Assembly: GCF_038024125.1 (NCBI RefSeq)
Contig: NZ_CP150662.1
Span: forward strand, 203,501 to 267,500
DNA: 64,000 nt
Direction of reading: 5' to 3'
Origin: Polaribacter gangjinensis
GTDB taxonomy: Bacteria; Bacteroidota; Bacteroidia; Flavobacteriales; Flavobacteriaceae
The translations under genes were made by a program, and so were the position numbers. Under the pieces are notes generated by a model. It ran no database searches. It saw nothing but the letters and a program-made list of their open reading frames with translations, and was not told where the DNA came from. Shown here piece by piece: positions 10,883 to 19,809 of this stretch (the first letter of the stretch is position 1; each line of letters starts with the position of its first letter).

Positions 10883-11117
10883 AAAAAAGTCTCATAGTAT
10901 CTTTAAGTTAGATTGCTGATTGATATGAGTTATTTTTTAAACTAATTTTAGTGGCTTGCCAAATTAAATCTATAAAGTTTAACAAAATACGATGTTTTAC
11001 ACTTTTTAGCATTTATACTTATAATTTTAAGCAATTTTTACCCTAAACGAACTTTAATGATTTAAAAAAATGATGTAAAAGAAATATAAGTATTGGGTGT
11101 AAAGAAATTAAAAAAAA
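10883..11117. other. AT-rich intergenic region
   Basis: 235 bases between convergent genes with no ORF and no convincing hairpin. A weak TTGATAT match to the chromosomal flank of the outermost cassette site (bases just left of 12081) lies near 10919 and is probably chance. Confidence 0.4.
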
Positions 11118-11915
11118 TCAAATAAAATAAGTAGCTTTTTTAATATGCCTTTCATTCTCTATCAATTCAGAAATAGCATTCCAAAGTTCAATTCTTTTTT
11201 TTAATGATTGTTTAGCTACAGTTAGTGTTTCATCCCATTTTTGTTCATCATCTTTACACAATTCAGAAATCATCTCAAGAGATAGTGGGCCATGCTCATC
11301 TCCATCAAGTTCTATATGCCTTTTTAGGTAATAATTTACTTTACTGTATAATTTATTTTCAGAATCTGAACTTTTTAGTATTTCAATAAACATGTCTGGG
11401 ATAACATCTTCTCTGCCAAAAGTAAATGCAGAAGCTACAAGGTGAGTCTTATCTGTTTCAATTATTGAAAACGTGAATTTAACAAAGTCAGCTACTCTTT
11501 TATCAACATTGATTTGACTAAAGCAATAATCAATTGAATTTCCTAATTTAATGAGTGTCATAAAATCATTAATTTTATTTGTATTTGCATTTATTTGAAG
11601 CATTGCATCTAAATACATCTCAAAATGACTTTTTGGTTCACCCAACTCATTTATATCGCTTTCTTCTCCAAAAACAATTTCATTTATAAATCTTGAAAGT
11701 TTTGGATTTTTAGGTGGTGTCCAAGGCGTTGCAACTTTAGTAAGGTTTATTTGTAGATTTTTTAATAATGACATAAAATCCCATACAGCAAATACATGAT
11801 TTTCCATAAAAATTTTAATATCATTAATAGAGTGTAAATTTTTGTAAAGTTTATGATTTTTCAATTCATCTCTCAATCCTAAAATTTCATTTTCTATAAA
11901 TTCTAATTTATTCAT
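11118..11915 (-). CDS. DUF3050 family protein (heme-oxygenase-like fold)
   Basis: 265 residues matching DUF3050 throughout: an N-terminal [17 protein letters not shown] helix, then TPWTPP, then [13 protein letters not shown] and [16 protein letters not shown]. The His/Glu pattern suggests a metal- or heme-oxygenase-like helical bundle; the biochemical function is unknown. It is transcribed like the cassettes but lies beyond the outermost recognisable site, so whether it is a former cassette is unclear. Confidence 0.7.
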   Translation of the reverse strand: MNKLEFIENEILGLRDELKNHKLYKNLHSINDIKIFMENHVFAVWDFMSLLKNLQINLTKVATPWTPPKNPKLSRFINEIVFGEESDINELGEPKSHFEMYLDAMLQINANTNKINDFMTLIKLGNSIDYCFSQINVDKRVADFVKFTFSIIETDKTHLVASAFTFGREDVIPDMFIEILKSSDSENKLYSKVNYYLKRHIELDGDEHGPLSLEMISELCKDDEQKWDETLTVAKQSLKKRIELWNAISELIENERHIKKATYFI

Positions 11916-12331
11916 TTTTTACATTTCTATTTTTACAATAATTTAAAATCAAAATTATAACTTAATAAATGTAATATCTTGAATAAGCCATAAATTTATC
12001 AAATGATAAAATAGTAGAAAGTTTTGTTGACTAAAAGCAGTATAAATTATAAGTAGAATAGAATTGTGTATGAATATCAACGTTGTTGTATAAAATTTAT
12101 TAAAAGTACAGTTCCAAATTTCATTTAAATCTTCAACAGTTTTTTTGATTAGTTGAAATTTAGTTATTCATTCGTTTTTTTTTATTTCAACTCCTTTAGA
12201 TTTTGTTCCCATTCAAAGTCGTGCGCAATTCAACTATCTCTACTAATTTTGTAATTCTGAACAAAATAAGAAGCTAGCAAATGAGCAACTAACATTGGTT
12301 TTTTTATAAAACTAACAATCTTTATACACGG
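11916..12331. other. AT-rich spacer with degenerate terminal cassette site
   Basis: No ORF. A site-like start (AACGTTGTTGTATAA) lies at 12079 and a site-like right arm (TTTATACACGG) at 12321, abutting the insertion element. The spacing between them is about twice that of other sites, so this end of the array is decayed or carries a small insertion. Confidence 0.45.
12079..12331. repeat. Cassette site S1 (degenerate, split by IS110 copy 1)
   Basis: The left arm TTGTATAAAATTTATT and right arm TTTATACACGG are site-like, and the GTT end continues beyond the IS at 13622. GTTAGCATTT there is complementary to AATGCTAAC at 14218-14226, the other end of the 117-aa cassette, which identifies this as that cassette's site. 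Confidence 0.45.
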
Positions 12332-12375
12332 CTTAAGTTTACAATTCATAAATTTAAACAATAATCAGAAAGAAT

Positions 12376-12514
12376 AAAAGAGAGAATTAAGGTTAGTATA
12401 CACGGTGAAGCTAGAACTTCGACAACATTGATAATCCTCTCTCTTTTCTACTAAAAATCACGTTCAGTTCTGTGAGACCTAGATCTCGATTTCAAGTTGT
12501 TGTGATTCTAGTAG
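12376..12514 (+). ncRNA. Predicted bridge RNA of IS110 copy 1
   Basis: Two consecutive stem-loops precede the transposase. Stem 1 pairs AAAAGAGAG (12376) with CTCTCTTTT (12439); its loop holds TATACACGG (12397-12405), identical to the right arm of the cassette site occupied by this copy. Stem 2 pairs CTACTA/AATCAC with GTGATT/TAGTAG; its loop holds CAGTTCT (12465-12471), identical to the element's own right end. This is the target-loop/donor-loop layout of IS110 bridge RNAs. Confidence 0.7.
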
Positions 12515-12539
12515 TTTATTCTTTCATAAATCATTAGTT

Positions 12540-13508
12540 ATGAGTAAATATAAAGAAACTTTTGGAATTGACATCAGTAAAGATGTATTTGATTGTTATG
12601 GAAGTGTTCAGGGTCACTTACAATTTAACAATACAGAAAAAGGATTTCTAAAGTTTCAAAAGATTTTAGGAGAAAACAGTTTAGTTATCATGGAGGCTAC
12701 AGGCTATTACCATTATCGTTTAGCACAGTTTTTGTATCACAATGATCAAGATGTTTCAGTAGTAAATCCTTTGTCAGTAAAGCGTTTTATACAAATGCGA
12801 TTAGCAAAAGTTAAAACCGATAAAAGTGATTCAAAAGCGATTTGTGAGTATGGTCTAATCAATGAAGTTCCATTATACACAGCTCTCAACGAAGCTCAGA
12901 GTGAGTGTTTACAGTTATTTCGTTTGATGGATAGTTTACTAAAAAATCGAACAGCCAAAATGAATAAGATTCATGGCGAGGAGATTTTAGGGATTCCTTC
13001 AAAATATGTGTATAGTTCTTTAAAACGAGTTAAAAAACAGTTAGATAAAGAAATCACAGGGATAGAGCAGAAGCTACTTTCTTTAGTAAAACAAGACCAG
13101 CAAGTTCAATTAACCTTACTTCAAAGTATTCCTGGTATTGGAGTTAAAACAGCATTATTTTTAATAGTAGTAACAGATGGATTTAAAAAGTTTGAGAATG
13201 CTTCACAACTGTGCAGCTATGTGGGCATCACACCAACCATAAGAGAATCTGGCAGTAGTGTAAGAGCAAGAAGTAGAATAAGTAAGGTTGGAAACAGGAA
13301 ACTACGCAACTTATTGTTTTTATGTTCCTTTAGTGCTTGTAAGCAAAATAAGGCTTGCAGAGAAATTTACGAGCGAATCACAAACAAAGGTAAAAGTAAA
13401 AAGTTGGCATTAATAGCAGTATCAAATAAGCTGTTAAAACAGGCATTTGCTATTGCAAAATCTGGAAATCCTTACGAAGAAAGTTTTGTATCAGTAATGC
13501 CTAAATAA
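12540..13508 (+). CDS. IS110-family DEDD transposase (copy 1)
   Basis: 322 residues. The N-terminal RuvC-like domain carries Asp11 (FGIDISKD), Glu52 (IMEATGYY), Asp94 and Asp97 (KTDKSDSKA). The C-terminal Tnp domain has SIPGIGVKTA (helix-hairpin-helix-like) and the Ser-rich RESGSSVR (237-240) that contains the catalytic Ser, followed by GNRKLRN. These recombinases insert guided by a bridge RNA from their own non-coding end. The protein is identical to that of the second copy, implying recent transposition. Confidence 0.95.
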   Translation: MSKYKETFGIDISKDVFDCYGSVQGHLQFNNTEKGFLKFQKILGENSLVIMEATGYYHYRLAQFLYHNDQDVSVVNPLSVKRFIQMRLAKVKTDKSDSKAICEYGLINEVPLYTALNEAQSECLQLFRLMDSLLKNRTAKMNKIHGEEILGIPSKYVYSSLKRVKKQLDKEITGIEQKLLSLVKQDQQVQLTLLQSIPGIGVKTALFLIVVTDGFKKFENASQLCSYVGITPTIRESGSSVRARSRISKVGNRKLRNLLFLCSFSACKQNKACREIYERITNKGKSKKLALIAVSNKLLKQAFAIAKSGNPYEESFVSVMPK

Positions 13509-13620
13509 GTAGGTTTTAAATAAAAAAAATGATGGTTTAAAGGGTGAAAGCTACTTGTAAGCTTAGATAAATATTGCAGAAAAATTATTGAAAAATTGTT
13601 TGTTTTTTAACTCAGTTCTT

Positions 13621-13859
13621 TGTTAGCATTTCGTTGTTTTTTTAAATTATGATTTTGTTCTTAATTTCTTAAATTTTCTTTAAAAGTCAATTCTGACAGA
13701 CAATTTTTCACAATTTGTAAATTCTAACAAACAATTTAACTCCAAATTCAATTCCCACAAACACTAAATTCTGACAGATTCAATTCTGACTTTTTACTTT
13801 TTTGTAGATTTATTTCATTTAAATTTTCGTTTTTTATTCTTTTCCTACAACTTCCTTCT
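13621..13859. other. Non-coding 3' part of cassette with short repeats
   Basis: AT-rich, no ORF. ATTCTGACAG and close variants (ATTCTAACAAAC, ATTCTGAC) recur at least four times between 13690 and 13790. It begins with the GTT end of site S1. Confidence 0.4.
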
Positions 13860-14213
13860 TCAATTTTCTTTATTGTCCAATTCAATAATTTCAACGGATA
13901 TTGTCTTTTCTCTTATAGTTTCTGGCGGGTTTTCTTCTCCCCAACTGTGACATTCGAGAGTCAGTTTAGAATTCTCAATAAAAATTAAAAATCCAACTTC
14001 AATGTTGTCCGCACGTCCGAATAAAGTTGGCTCTGAAATAGCCCTTCTATCTTTTGGAAGTATATCATTAGTTAATTCAAGGAAATATCCTGCGCCCGTA
14101 AAATTATATCCTGTAATTGGACTATTCAAAATAGAATTCAATTCTTCATTACTGAACCTATCTCTCAACATTAGATTAAATACTTCTATTTCGTAATTGG
14201 TTAATTTCATCAT
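13860..14213 (-). CDS. Hypothetical cassette protein (117 aa)
   Basis: I start it at the ATG at 14213 because the longer frame to 14258 would run through the cassette site. No family recognised. The protein is acidic, starts MMKLTNYEIEVFNLML and has no signal peptide or membrane segment; a helical N-terminus is followed by predicted beta strands (ADNIEVGFLIFIENSKLTLE). Outermost recognisable cassette, with its site S1 broken by the IS110 copy. Confidence 0.6.
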   Translation of the reverse strand: MMKLTNYEIEVFNLMLRDRFSNEELNSILNSPITGYNFTGAGYFLELTNDILPKDRRAISEPTLFGRADNIEVGFLIFIENSKLTLECHSWGEENPPETIREKTISVEIIELDNKEN

Positions 14214-14223
14214 AATGAATGCT

Positions 14224-14347
14224 AACGTTTTGTATATGAAAAGTAGCAGAATAAACATACGATTATATTTAGTTTATAAGTTAAAATAGCAGAAAAGTAT
14301 AAGCCTTTAAAATTTACACTTAACTGCTATTTTTTATATACTTGGTT
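14224..14347. repeat. Cassette site S2 (attC-like)
   Basis: Arms TGTATATGAAAAGTAGCAG and CTGCTATTTTTTATATAC pair with two G-T wobbles on the plus strand. The GTTGTGGTTTGTATT end is complementary to the AATATAAACCACAAC end at 16451. Closely related to S9, which also follows a lipoprotein-toxin-like cassette. Confidence 0.85.
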
Positions 14348-14359
14348 GTGGTTTGTATT

Positions 14360-14746
14360 TTAATCTATTTCATATCTTGGCTCTAATTTTGTAAATTCTT
14401 TTCCTTTAACCAAAAAAATTATGTATTTATCCAAAAATTGATTTAACTTCCAATCATCTTTTTTACCTTTTTTATTATAAATATCTTTCTTTTTTAAAAA
14501 TTTCTTTAGACATTTAATTTTTTTATGTTTCAAATTATTATATTTTTTCTGTTCCAATAAATATACAAGACCATTATTACCAGTCCCTTTTATTCTATAA
14601 GAAAATTCATTATTATTTGGGTCTTGCCATTTTTTTAATAATAAATTATCGTTGTAATTAATAAATAATGTATCTCTTTTTTGTCCATAAATTGAACTAC
14701 TAGAAGATATAATAAGTATAATAAATAATATAAATGATTTTTTCAT
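14360..14746 (-). CDS. Small secreted protein, candidate immunity partner
   Basis: 128 residues with a signal peptide (FILFIILIISSSSSIYGQ), then a very Lys-rich mature part (KKFLKKKDIYNKKGKKDD). No family recognised. It starts 2 bases after the stop of the 532-aa metallopeptidase-like lipoprotein in the same cassette, so the two are almost certainly co-expressed. An exported inhibitor of an exported toxin is a reasonable inference. Confidence 0.6.
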   Translation of the reverse strand: MKKSFILFIILIISSSSSIYGQKRDTLFINYNDNLLLKKWQDPNNNEFSYRIKGTGNNGLVYLLEQKKYNNLKHKKIKCLKKFLKKKDIYNKKGKKDDWKLNQFLDKYIIFLVKGKEFTKLEPRYEID

Positions 14747-14748
14747 AA

Positions 14749-16347
14749 TTACTCTGGGCAGTTTTTTGTGGTACTATGATAGTAAAGGTTTAAACTATTT
14801 GTTAATTCAGCTTTTTTGGAAATTGATAAGTCAGTGTAAGGTTTCACATTATGTTCTTTTAATCCTTGCCAAGCTAATGCTTCATAAAAACTATCAGGTA
14901 ATGGGTTTGCTCCATTATTTGTAAGGTAATTGTAGTCTCCAACCAAAACATCTTTGTGGAAACTTTTTAAAGCATCTCTCATAGATGTAACATATAGCTC
15001 CCCCATTGTGTTATGTTGCTTTTCTATTTCGTATTTTTCGTATGTTGTTTTAAAATCTAAATCTCCATTTGTTGGATACTTTGTGTTTAATTTACTGAAA
15101 ATGTCTGCATGAATATATTCATGAATTAGAGTTCTAACAGCACCTAAAGCAGGCATATTGGAAAATTTGTCAGTACTAATATTGATTTCTATAATACCAT
15201 TAATAGGTTCTATAGTTTTTCCATTTAATTCAATACTTGTTCCGTTTCTATAAACTTTATCTTCAGATTTTATTTTAATATCAAATTCGGAATCTCCTTG
15301 AAACTTTCTTAAAATATCTTTTATAAAAGAATCACCTTTTTTGTCTAAATGGTAGTTTAAGCACTTTGCTTTCCCCGTAAGTTCATTAATAATTTTATCC
15401 TCTTCGACACAAGTACCCAAAACTGGGTCGTATACATAACCCTCACCACATTCAATAGGGTTTACAGATATCACATATTTACAAGGATTGCTTTCTTCTA
15501 CATATCTACCTTGATAATTTTTATTGCTATTTGACTGACAATCTTGATATGCAGGACTATTTCCTGGGTTTGTATAATAACCACCAGAATTACCACCACC
15601 ACCAATATTTAAATCTGGTAACCAATAAGACTCACAAATAGTTTCTGTACTTGTCCCATTAAATGTCGTACTAACATATGTATAAGGACCATTACCCCAT
15701 TTAATATAATTGTCAGTGTAATGATATGTTGTAACAGTATAGCAATCTTGCATCATTCTACTTTGATAATTATCTTTAGGTTTTTTCTTTTTAAATTCTT
15801 TATTAAAAAAAATATTTTCGTCTTTTTTACCGTTTTCAATTTTTTCAGCATATACTATTTCTCCTTCATTGTTTAGAATATGGTTTAAACCATATGAGAT
15901 TTCTTCTTCAAATAAAATGTTTTTCTCTTTTAGTTTTTTCTTATTTATATTTTCAGTATAAGATTTATAAATGTAAAAAGAGTGTTCTTGATTTTCGTTC
16001 TCAACTACAAAAACTTTATAAATAGTTGAATATTTACTAACATTTATAGTTTTAAAATTGTTAGGATTGAAAGAATTAGTGAAATTGATAGGAAATTCGT
16101 AATAATATATTTCTAATTCTTTATGATATTTTTTGTTTTCATTATTCCAAAGTACCTCAAATTCATAAGGTATTGCTTTTTTGAAACTTTCAGCATTAAA
16201 TTCGCTTTGAAGTTTGGATAATAAGTTGCTCTGATCTGGATTAGAAGTAAATTCATCTTTTTCACAATTCCATAGTAATAAAGAAACTCCAAAGAATAGA
16301 ATTCCTATTTTTAAAAGATTAGTAATTTTGTTTTTTTTGTTTTTCAT
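14749..16347 (-). CDS. Secreted lipoprotein with zinc-metallopeptidase motif
   Basis: 532 residues. A lipoprotein signal (FFGVSLLLWNC, lipid Cys28) is followed by acidic EKDEF, likely a surface-export signal. The middle is Tyr/Asn/Gly rich (WLPDLNIGGGGNSGG). The C-terminal region has HEYIH at 409-413 (HExxH zinc site) followed by TMGELYVTSMRDAL. The N-terminus is clearly related to the 643-aa protein encoded at 29038-30969 although the C-termini differ, as in polymorphic toxins. The function as toxin is inferred. Confidence 0.65.
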   Translation of the reverse strand: MKNKKNKITNLLKIGILFFGVSLLLWNCEKDEFTSNPDQSNLLSKLQSEFNAESFKKAIPYEFEVLWNNENKKYHKELEIYYYEFPINFTNSFNPNNFKTINVSKYSTIYKVFVVENENQEHSFYIYKSYTENINKKKLKEKNILFEEEISYGLNHILNNEGEIVYAEKIENGKKDENIFFNKEFKKKKPKDNYQSRMMQDCYTVTTYHYTDNYIKWGNGPYTYVSTTFNGTSTETICESYWLPDLNIGGGGNSGGYYTNPGNSPAYQDCQSNSNKNYQGRYVEESNPCKYVISVNPIECGEGYVYDPVLGTCVEEDKIINELTGKAKCLNYHLDKKGDSFIKDILRKFQGDSEFDIKIKSEDKVYRNGTSIELNGKTIEPINGIIEINISTDKFSNMPALGAVRTLIHEYIHADIFSKLNTKYPTNGDLDFKTTYEKYEIEKQHNTMGELYVTSMRDALKSFHKDVLVGDYNYLTNNGANPLPDSFYEALAWQGLKEHNVKPYTDLSISKKAELTNSLNLYYHSTTKNCPE

Positions 16348-16448
16348 TTTGGTTAAATTTATAAATTAATATTCAATTTTAGTAGTTTAACTAGTTGCAA
16401 TTTTTTGATTTTTTAATTCAGCTAGTAATTTGGTCAAATATAAACCAC

Positions 16449-16571
16449 AACGGTCTCGGCTATGAGTAGTTGCGTGGGTTAGCACTTAACTTTGCAAGTA
16501 CGCATCAAACTGAAAATCCGTGAGGATTTTCAGAAGTAGGCGTGAACAAGCAATTACTTATAGCCATTGTT
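16449..16571. repeat. Cassette site S3 (attC-like, duplicated as S5)
   Basis: Arms GGCTATGAGTAGTTGC and GCAATTACTTATAGCC pair with two G-T wobbles on the plus strand; the centre carries GAAAATCCGTGAGGATTTTC. It belongs to the 187-aa gene cassette; GTTGTAAAAC is complementary to GTTTTACAAC at 17207. Confidence 0.9.
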
Positions 16572-17207
16572 GTAAAACGTTTTTTATTCCGTTAAAATCG
16601 ATATCCAATTCTTAAATGTAAATTCAAAGCAGCTTCTCCTTCATTTTCTAAATATCCGACACTTTTAGCGAAAATATACCTGTATCCAACTCCAATTCCA
16701 GTTTCGTATGTAAAATGGTTTCCAATATTTCGTCTAATTCCCCAAGTTGGTATTATGGAAATTTGGTCAGCTACTTCTACATTATCATAATTTGAAATTA
16801 CAAACCAATTCGGATTGTAGCTTGTCTGTAATGTTAAAAAATTCCCACTGTTCCCACCAATATTTCTCGATTTAGATACTCTTTTGTTAAGGTTATAATA
16901 CCATCTAGGTTCTAATCTAATTACAGGTGTCATTAAATATCCATTTTCAGGATAGAAACTTCCGCCCCAAAAACCAGCATCCATTCCGATTTCTGCTCTT
17001 AAAGCTATTTGATTTGATAATTTCGTTTCTTTATGAGCCCAAATTCCTAAAACTCCTGTTTGTATTCCGTAGGTAGATTGTTCTACACTTGCGGTTTGTG
17101 ATTTCGCAATTAAAGTCAGTCCGCAAAATGTCAAGGTCAATAAGATTTTTTTCATTCAGTTTATTTTTTGTTATTAAGTTTATTTTTTAGTCAAAATGTT
17201 TTACAAC
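16452..17207 (-). mobile_element. Duplicated cassette, copy A
   Basis: Unit = 187-aa gene plus downstream site S3. It matches 19690-20445 with one difference noticed (GAACAAG here, GAATAAG there). Identity starts and stops at the AAC/GTT junctions on both sides, and the upstream sites differ (S4 here, S6 there). Confidence 0.85.
16592..17155 (-). CDS. Outer-membrane beta-barrel protein (cassette copy A)
   Basis: 187 residues with a signal peptide (LLTLTFCGLTLIAKSQ) and a barrel-like pattern ending in LHLRIGYRF. Resembles small Bacteroidota porin-like/outer-membrane family proteins; the exact role is unknown. The protein is identical to the copy at 19830-20393, and the surrounding 756-bp unit including its downstream site is also duplicated. 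Confidence 0.75.
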   Translation of the reverse strand: MKKILLTLTFCGLTLIAKSQTASVEQSTYGIQTGVLGIWAHKETKLSNQIALRAEIGMDAGFWGGSFYPENGYLMTPVIRLEPRWYYNLNKRVSKSRNIGGNSGNFLTLQTSYNPNWFVISNYDNVEVADQISIIPTWGIRRNIGNHFTYETGIGVGYRYIFAKSVGYLENEGEAALNLHLRIGYRF

Positions 17208-17328
17208 GTTTTGGCGCTTGGCGCAGTGGCGGATTTCGGGGCACAAAACTGTCAATACACCACAAAAGTTGATGTGAGGTAGAATGTTCAATTAACCACG
17301 TCACCCGCCATTGCGCCAAACGCCTGTT
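17205..17328. repeat. Cassette site S4 (attC-like, GC-rich variant)
   Basis: Arms GGCGCAGTGGCGG and CCGCCATTGCGCC pair with one G-T wobble on the plus strand. GTTAGCAGTAGGCTT is complementary to AGCTTACTGCTAAC at 19689. The composition differs strongly from its neighbours, suggesting its cassette came from another genome. Confidence 0.85.
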
Positions 17329-17342
17329 AGCAGTAGGCTTTT

Positions 17343-18251
17343 TTAGTTTAAGATTCTATATTCCATTGGTGTTTTACCGGTCTTTTGTTTAAAAAGTTTA
17401 TTGAAGTATTGTGGATATTCAAAACCTAAATTAAATGCAATTTCGCTAATATTTTTGTCGGAATTTAAGAGCAAACCTTTTGCTTCTTCAATAAGGTAAT
17501 AATGAATGTGTTCTTGTGCATTTTTGCCTGTTTCCTTTTTTAATAGGTCACTTAAATAACTGGGCGATAAATGAAGCTTGTCGGCTAAGAACTTAACAGT
17601 TGGCAATCCTTGTTCTTCTACTTTTGTTTTCGCAAAATACTCTGTCAGTATTGTTTCTATTTGGGAAATTGTTGATTTGTTGGCTTGGCTTCTTGTAATC
17701 ATTTGTCTGCCATAAAATCTTGAACAATAGTTTAGTAATAATTCTATTGTTGAAACAATAATATATTGGCTATGTACATCAATATTCTCTTGAAGTTCTA
17801 TTTGTATTTTTTGAATACATTCAAAAAGAATATTTTTTTCCTTGTCCGAAAGATGAAGTGCTTCAGAAACTTCGTAATGGAAAAAGCTATAACTCTTTAT
17901 TTTGTCATTTAAAGTGGTGGAGCGAATTAGGTCGGGATGAAAAAATAAACCCCAACCCATTATGTCTTCTCTTTCTTCTACTTCATTATCTATTTCTATG
18001 GTTTGATTGGGTGCTATACAAATTAAATTTCCGTCTTGAAAATCTATCGTTTTTCTCCCGTATTTAATATTATTCTTGCAATAGTTCTTGAACATAATTG
18101 AATAGAAATCGGTAGTGATTTTAGAATTATGCTCTAATTGCTCTGTAACTTTGCTAAAATCTAAAACAGTTACCAATGGATGGTAACTGTTTCCTATGTT
18201 AAACAACTTATGTAAATCTGTGATATTTTGAAGGTGTATTAGTTCTTTCAT
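17343..18251 (-). CDS. AraC-family transcriptional regulator
   Basis: 302 residues. The C-terminal AraC/XylS DNA-binding domain has two HTH units (LSPSYLSDLLKKETGKNAQEH, then ISEIAFNLGFEYPQYFNKLF). The N-terminal half is a sensor domain of cupin-like length. Its stop faces site S4; its ATG overlaps the stop of the 165-aa membrane protein by 4 bases (ATGA), so it is co-transcribed with it and with the short-chain dehydrogenase, which it may regulate. Confidence 0.85.
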   Translation of the reverse strand: MKELIHLQNITDLHKLFNIGNSYHPLVTVLDFSKVTEQLEHNSKITTDFYSIMFKNYCKNNIKYGRKTIDFQDGNLICIAPNQTIEIDNEVEEREDIMGWGLFFHPDLIRSTTLNDKIKSYSFFHYEVSEALHLSDKEKNILFECIQKIQIELQENIDVHSQYIIVSTIELLLNYCSRFYGRQMITRSQANKSTISQIETILTEYFAKTKVEEQGLPTVKFLADKLHLSPSYLSDLLKKETGKNAQEHIHYYLIEEAKGLLLNSDKNISEIAFNLGFEYPQYFNKLFKQKTGKTPMEYRILN

Positions 18252-18745
18252 AATTTTTCAGAGAATTCCGTTAAGTATTCCATATAATGATGCCCACGTC
18301 TTTCTGCAAAGAAATCTAAACATAATACAATGCTGGCTTGAATGAACAAGCCAAGTCCTATTCCTCTCCAAAATGTATCATTCATAGAACTATACATAAG
18401 TGTTATGCCTAAAATAATCAATGCTATTTCAGCGTATCTAAAAATCACAAAATTACTCATTACTTTTTCCATTCGAGGAATTTCAAGCGTTTTTATACTT
18501 TGTGGTTCTTTTTTGATGAAAGTTTCAACTCGTGTAATGTCTTTTGGACTTCTTGTTACAATTGTAAATCCTACTATAAATTCAAGTAATGCAACAATTA
18601 TAAAAGGAATAGCAACCCCTTTCCAAAATGAGGATTTCAACGCAAAAATGAAATAGAGAGCCATTGCCAATGCAATGACTCCTATTAAAATGAAAATATA
18701 GCTTTCGGCTTTTTCTCCATTAAAGTATTTTACAACTGGATTCAT
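18248..18745 (-). CDS. Four-helix integral membrane protein
   Basis: 165 residues with four hydrophobic stretches (about residues 14-32, 36-58, 95-120 and 125-145). No family recognised with certainty; it resembles small hypothetical proteins found next to AraC regulators and dehydrogenases. Second gene of a three-gene cassette operon; 11 bases separate it from the upstream dehydrogenase. Confidence 0.65.
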   Translation of the reverse strand: MNPVVKYFNGEKAESYIFILIGVIALAMALYFIFALKSSFWKGVAIPFIIVALLEFIVGFTIVTRSPKDITRVETFIKKEPQSIKTLEIPRMEKVMSNFVIFRYAEIALIILGITLMYSSMNDTFWRGIGLGLFIQASIVLCLDFFAERRGHHYMEYLTEFSEKL

Positions 18746-18756
18746 ATTAGGATGTT

Positions 18757-19572
18757 TTAAAGTCCAAATTGTGATTTAATGCCTCCTATAAATGTAGCGT
18801 CATCATATTGTTGACGGTTTGTAATAAGCATTTTCGCATCTTCGCCAGCGGTATATCGCAATTGCCTTTTTCCATCTGTCGCAGCTTCAAATATTACCTC
18901 CGCAACTACACTTGCAGGTGAAGCATTTTGTGCCATTACAGGCAAAGCAGCCATCAAAGCACCTACAATTGTTTGATATTCTGCCATATTTTCGTCATTA
19001 CTAAAATCAAAAGACCTACCGCCAAAATCTGTTGCTATCATACCTGGCTCTACAATTTTTACTTGTCCGCCAAATTGCTCTACTTCATAATTAAGAGATT
19101 CAGAAATACCCTCAACCGCAAATTTTGTCCCGTGGTATAATGAACCCAATGGGAAAGTCATTTTGCCACCAATTGACGAAATATTAATAATAATTCCTTT
19201 TTTGTTTTGTCTAAAAAGTGGAAGAACTGTTTTAGTAACGTCTAAAAGCCCAATAACATTGGTGTTGAATTGTCGTACAATTTTTTCTCTACTAAATGTT
19301 TCCAATGGTCCGTATGCACCATAGCCAGCATTATTAAGCAATACGTCAACACTTCCAAATTTTTGAACTCCGTCTTGAAATGCTTTTTGAATTGAATCCA
19401 AATCTAAAACATCAAGTTTGGCAACTAAAACATTATCTAAATGATTCAATTCAGTTTCGTTTTCTGGATTTCGCATTGTAGCAATTACATTCCAACCCTT
19501 AGAGTGAAATAATTTTGCAGTTTCTTTTCCTATGCCACTGCTTGCACCTGTAATTAAAATTGTCTTTTTCAT
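18757..19572 (-). CDS. Short-chain dehydrogenase/reductase
   Basis: 271 residues. The cofactor motif TGASSGIG (8-15), NNAG (80-83), Ser in INISSIGG and the Tyr146-x-x-x-Lys150 pair (YHGTK) define a classical SDR. Substrate unknown. First gene of the three-gene cassette with the AraC regulator; such SDR/AraC pairs often respond to reactive aldehydes or xenobiotics, which is inference. Confidence 0.88.
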   Translation of the reverse strand: MKKTILITGASSGIGKETAKLFHSKGWNVIATMRNPENETELNHLDNVLVAKLDVLDLDSIQKAFQDGVQKFGSVDVLLNNAGYGAYGPLETFSREKIVRQFNTNVIGLLDVTKTVLPLFRQNKKGIIINISSIGGKMTFPLGSLYHGTKFAVEGISESLNYEVEQFGGQVKIVEPGMIATDFGGRSFDFSNDENMAEYQTIVGALMAALPVMAQNASPASVVAEVIFEAATDGKRQLRYTAGEDAKMLITNRQQYDDATFIGGIKSQFGL

Positions 19573-19686
19573 TTCTTATGATTTTAAAATTATGGTGCAA
19601 AATTCACAAGAAACATTAGTTGCCTGATAATACAAATTCAGGTTGTTTGTATTCTTTTTACGGATTGTCGGTCTAAGCTTACTGCT

Positions 19687-19809
19687 AACGGTCTCGGCTA
19701 TGAGTAGTTGCGTGGGTTAGCACTTAACTTTGCAAGTACGCATCAAACTGAAAATCCGTGAGGATTTTCAGAAGTAGGCGTGAATAAGCAATTACTTATA
19801 GCCATTGTT
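19687..19809. repeat. Cassette site S5 (attC-like, copy of S3)
   Basis: Same arms and centre as S3, with one difference noticed. Its GTTGTAAAAC is complementary to GTTTTACAAC at 20445. Confidence 0.9.

Larger units (their letters stand above)
12332..13620 (+). mobile_element. IS110-family insertion sequence, copy 1
   Basis: 1,289 bases: a 208-base 5' non-coding region, a 322-aa transposase and a 112-base 3' non-coding region. There are no terminal inverted repeats and no obvious target duplication, as usual for IS110. The ends are placed by comparison with copy 2: both begin CTTAAGTTT after CACGG and end CAGTTCTT before TGTTAG. The insertion splits a cassette site between its right arm and its GTT. 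The boundary is uncertain by a few bases. Confidence 0.9.
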
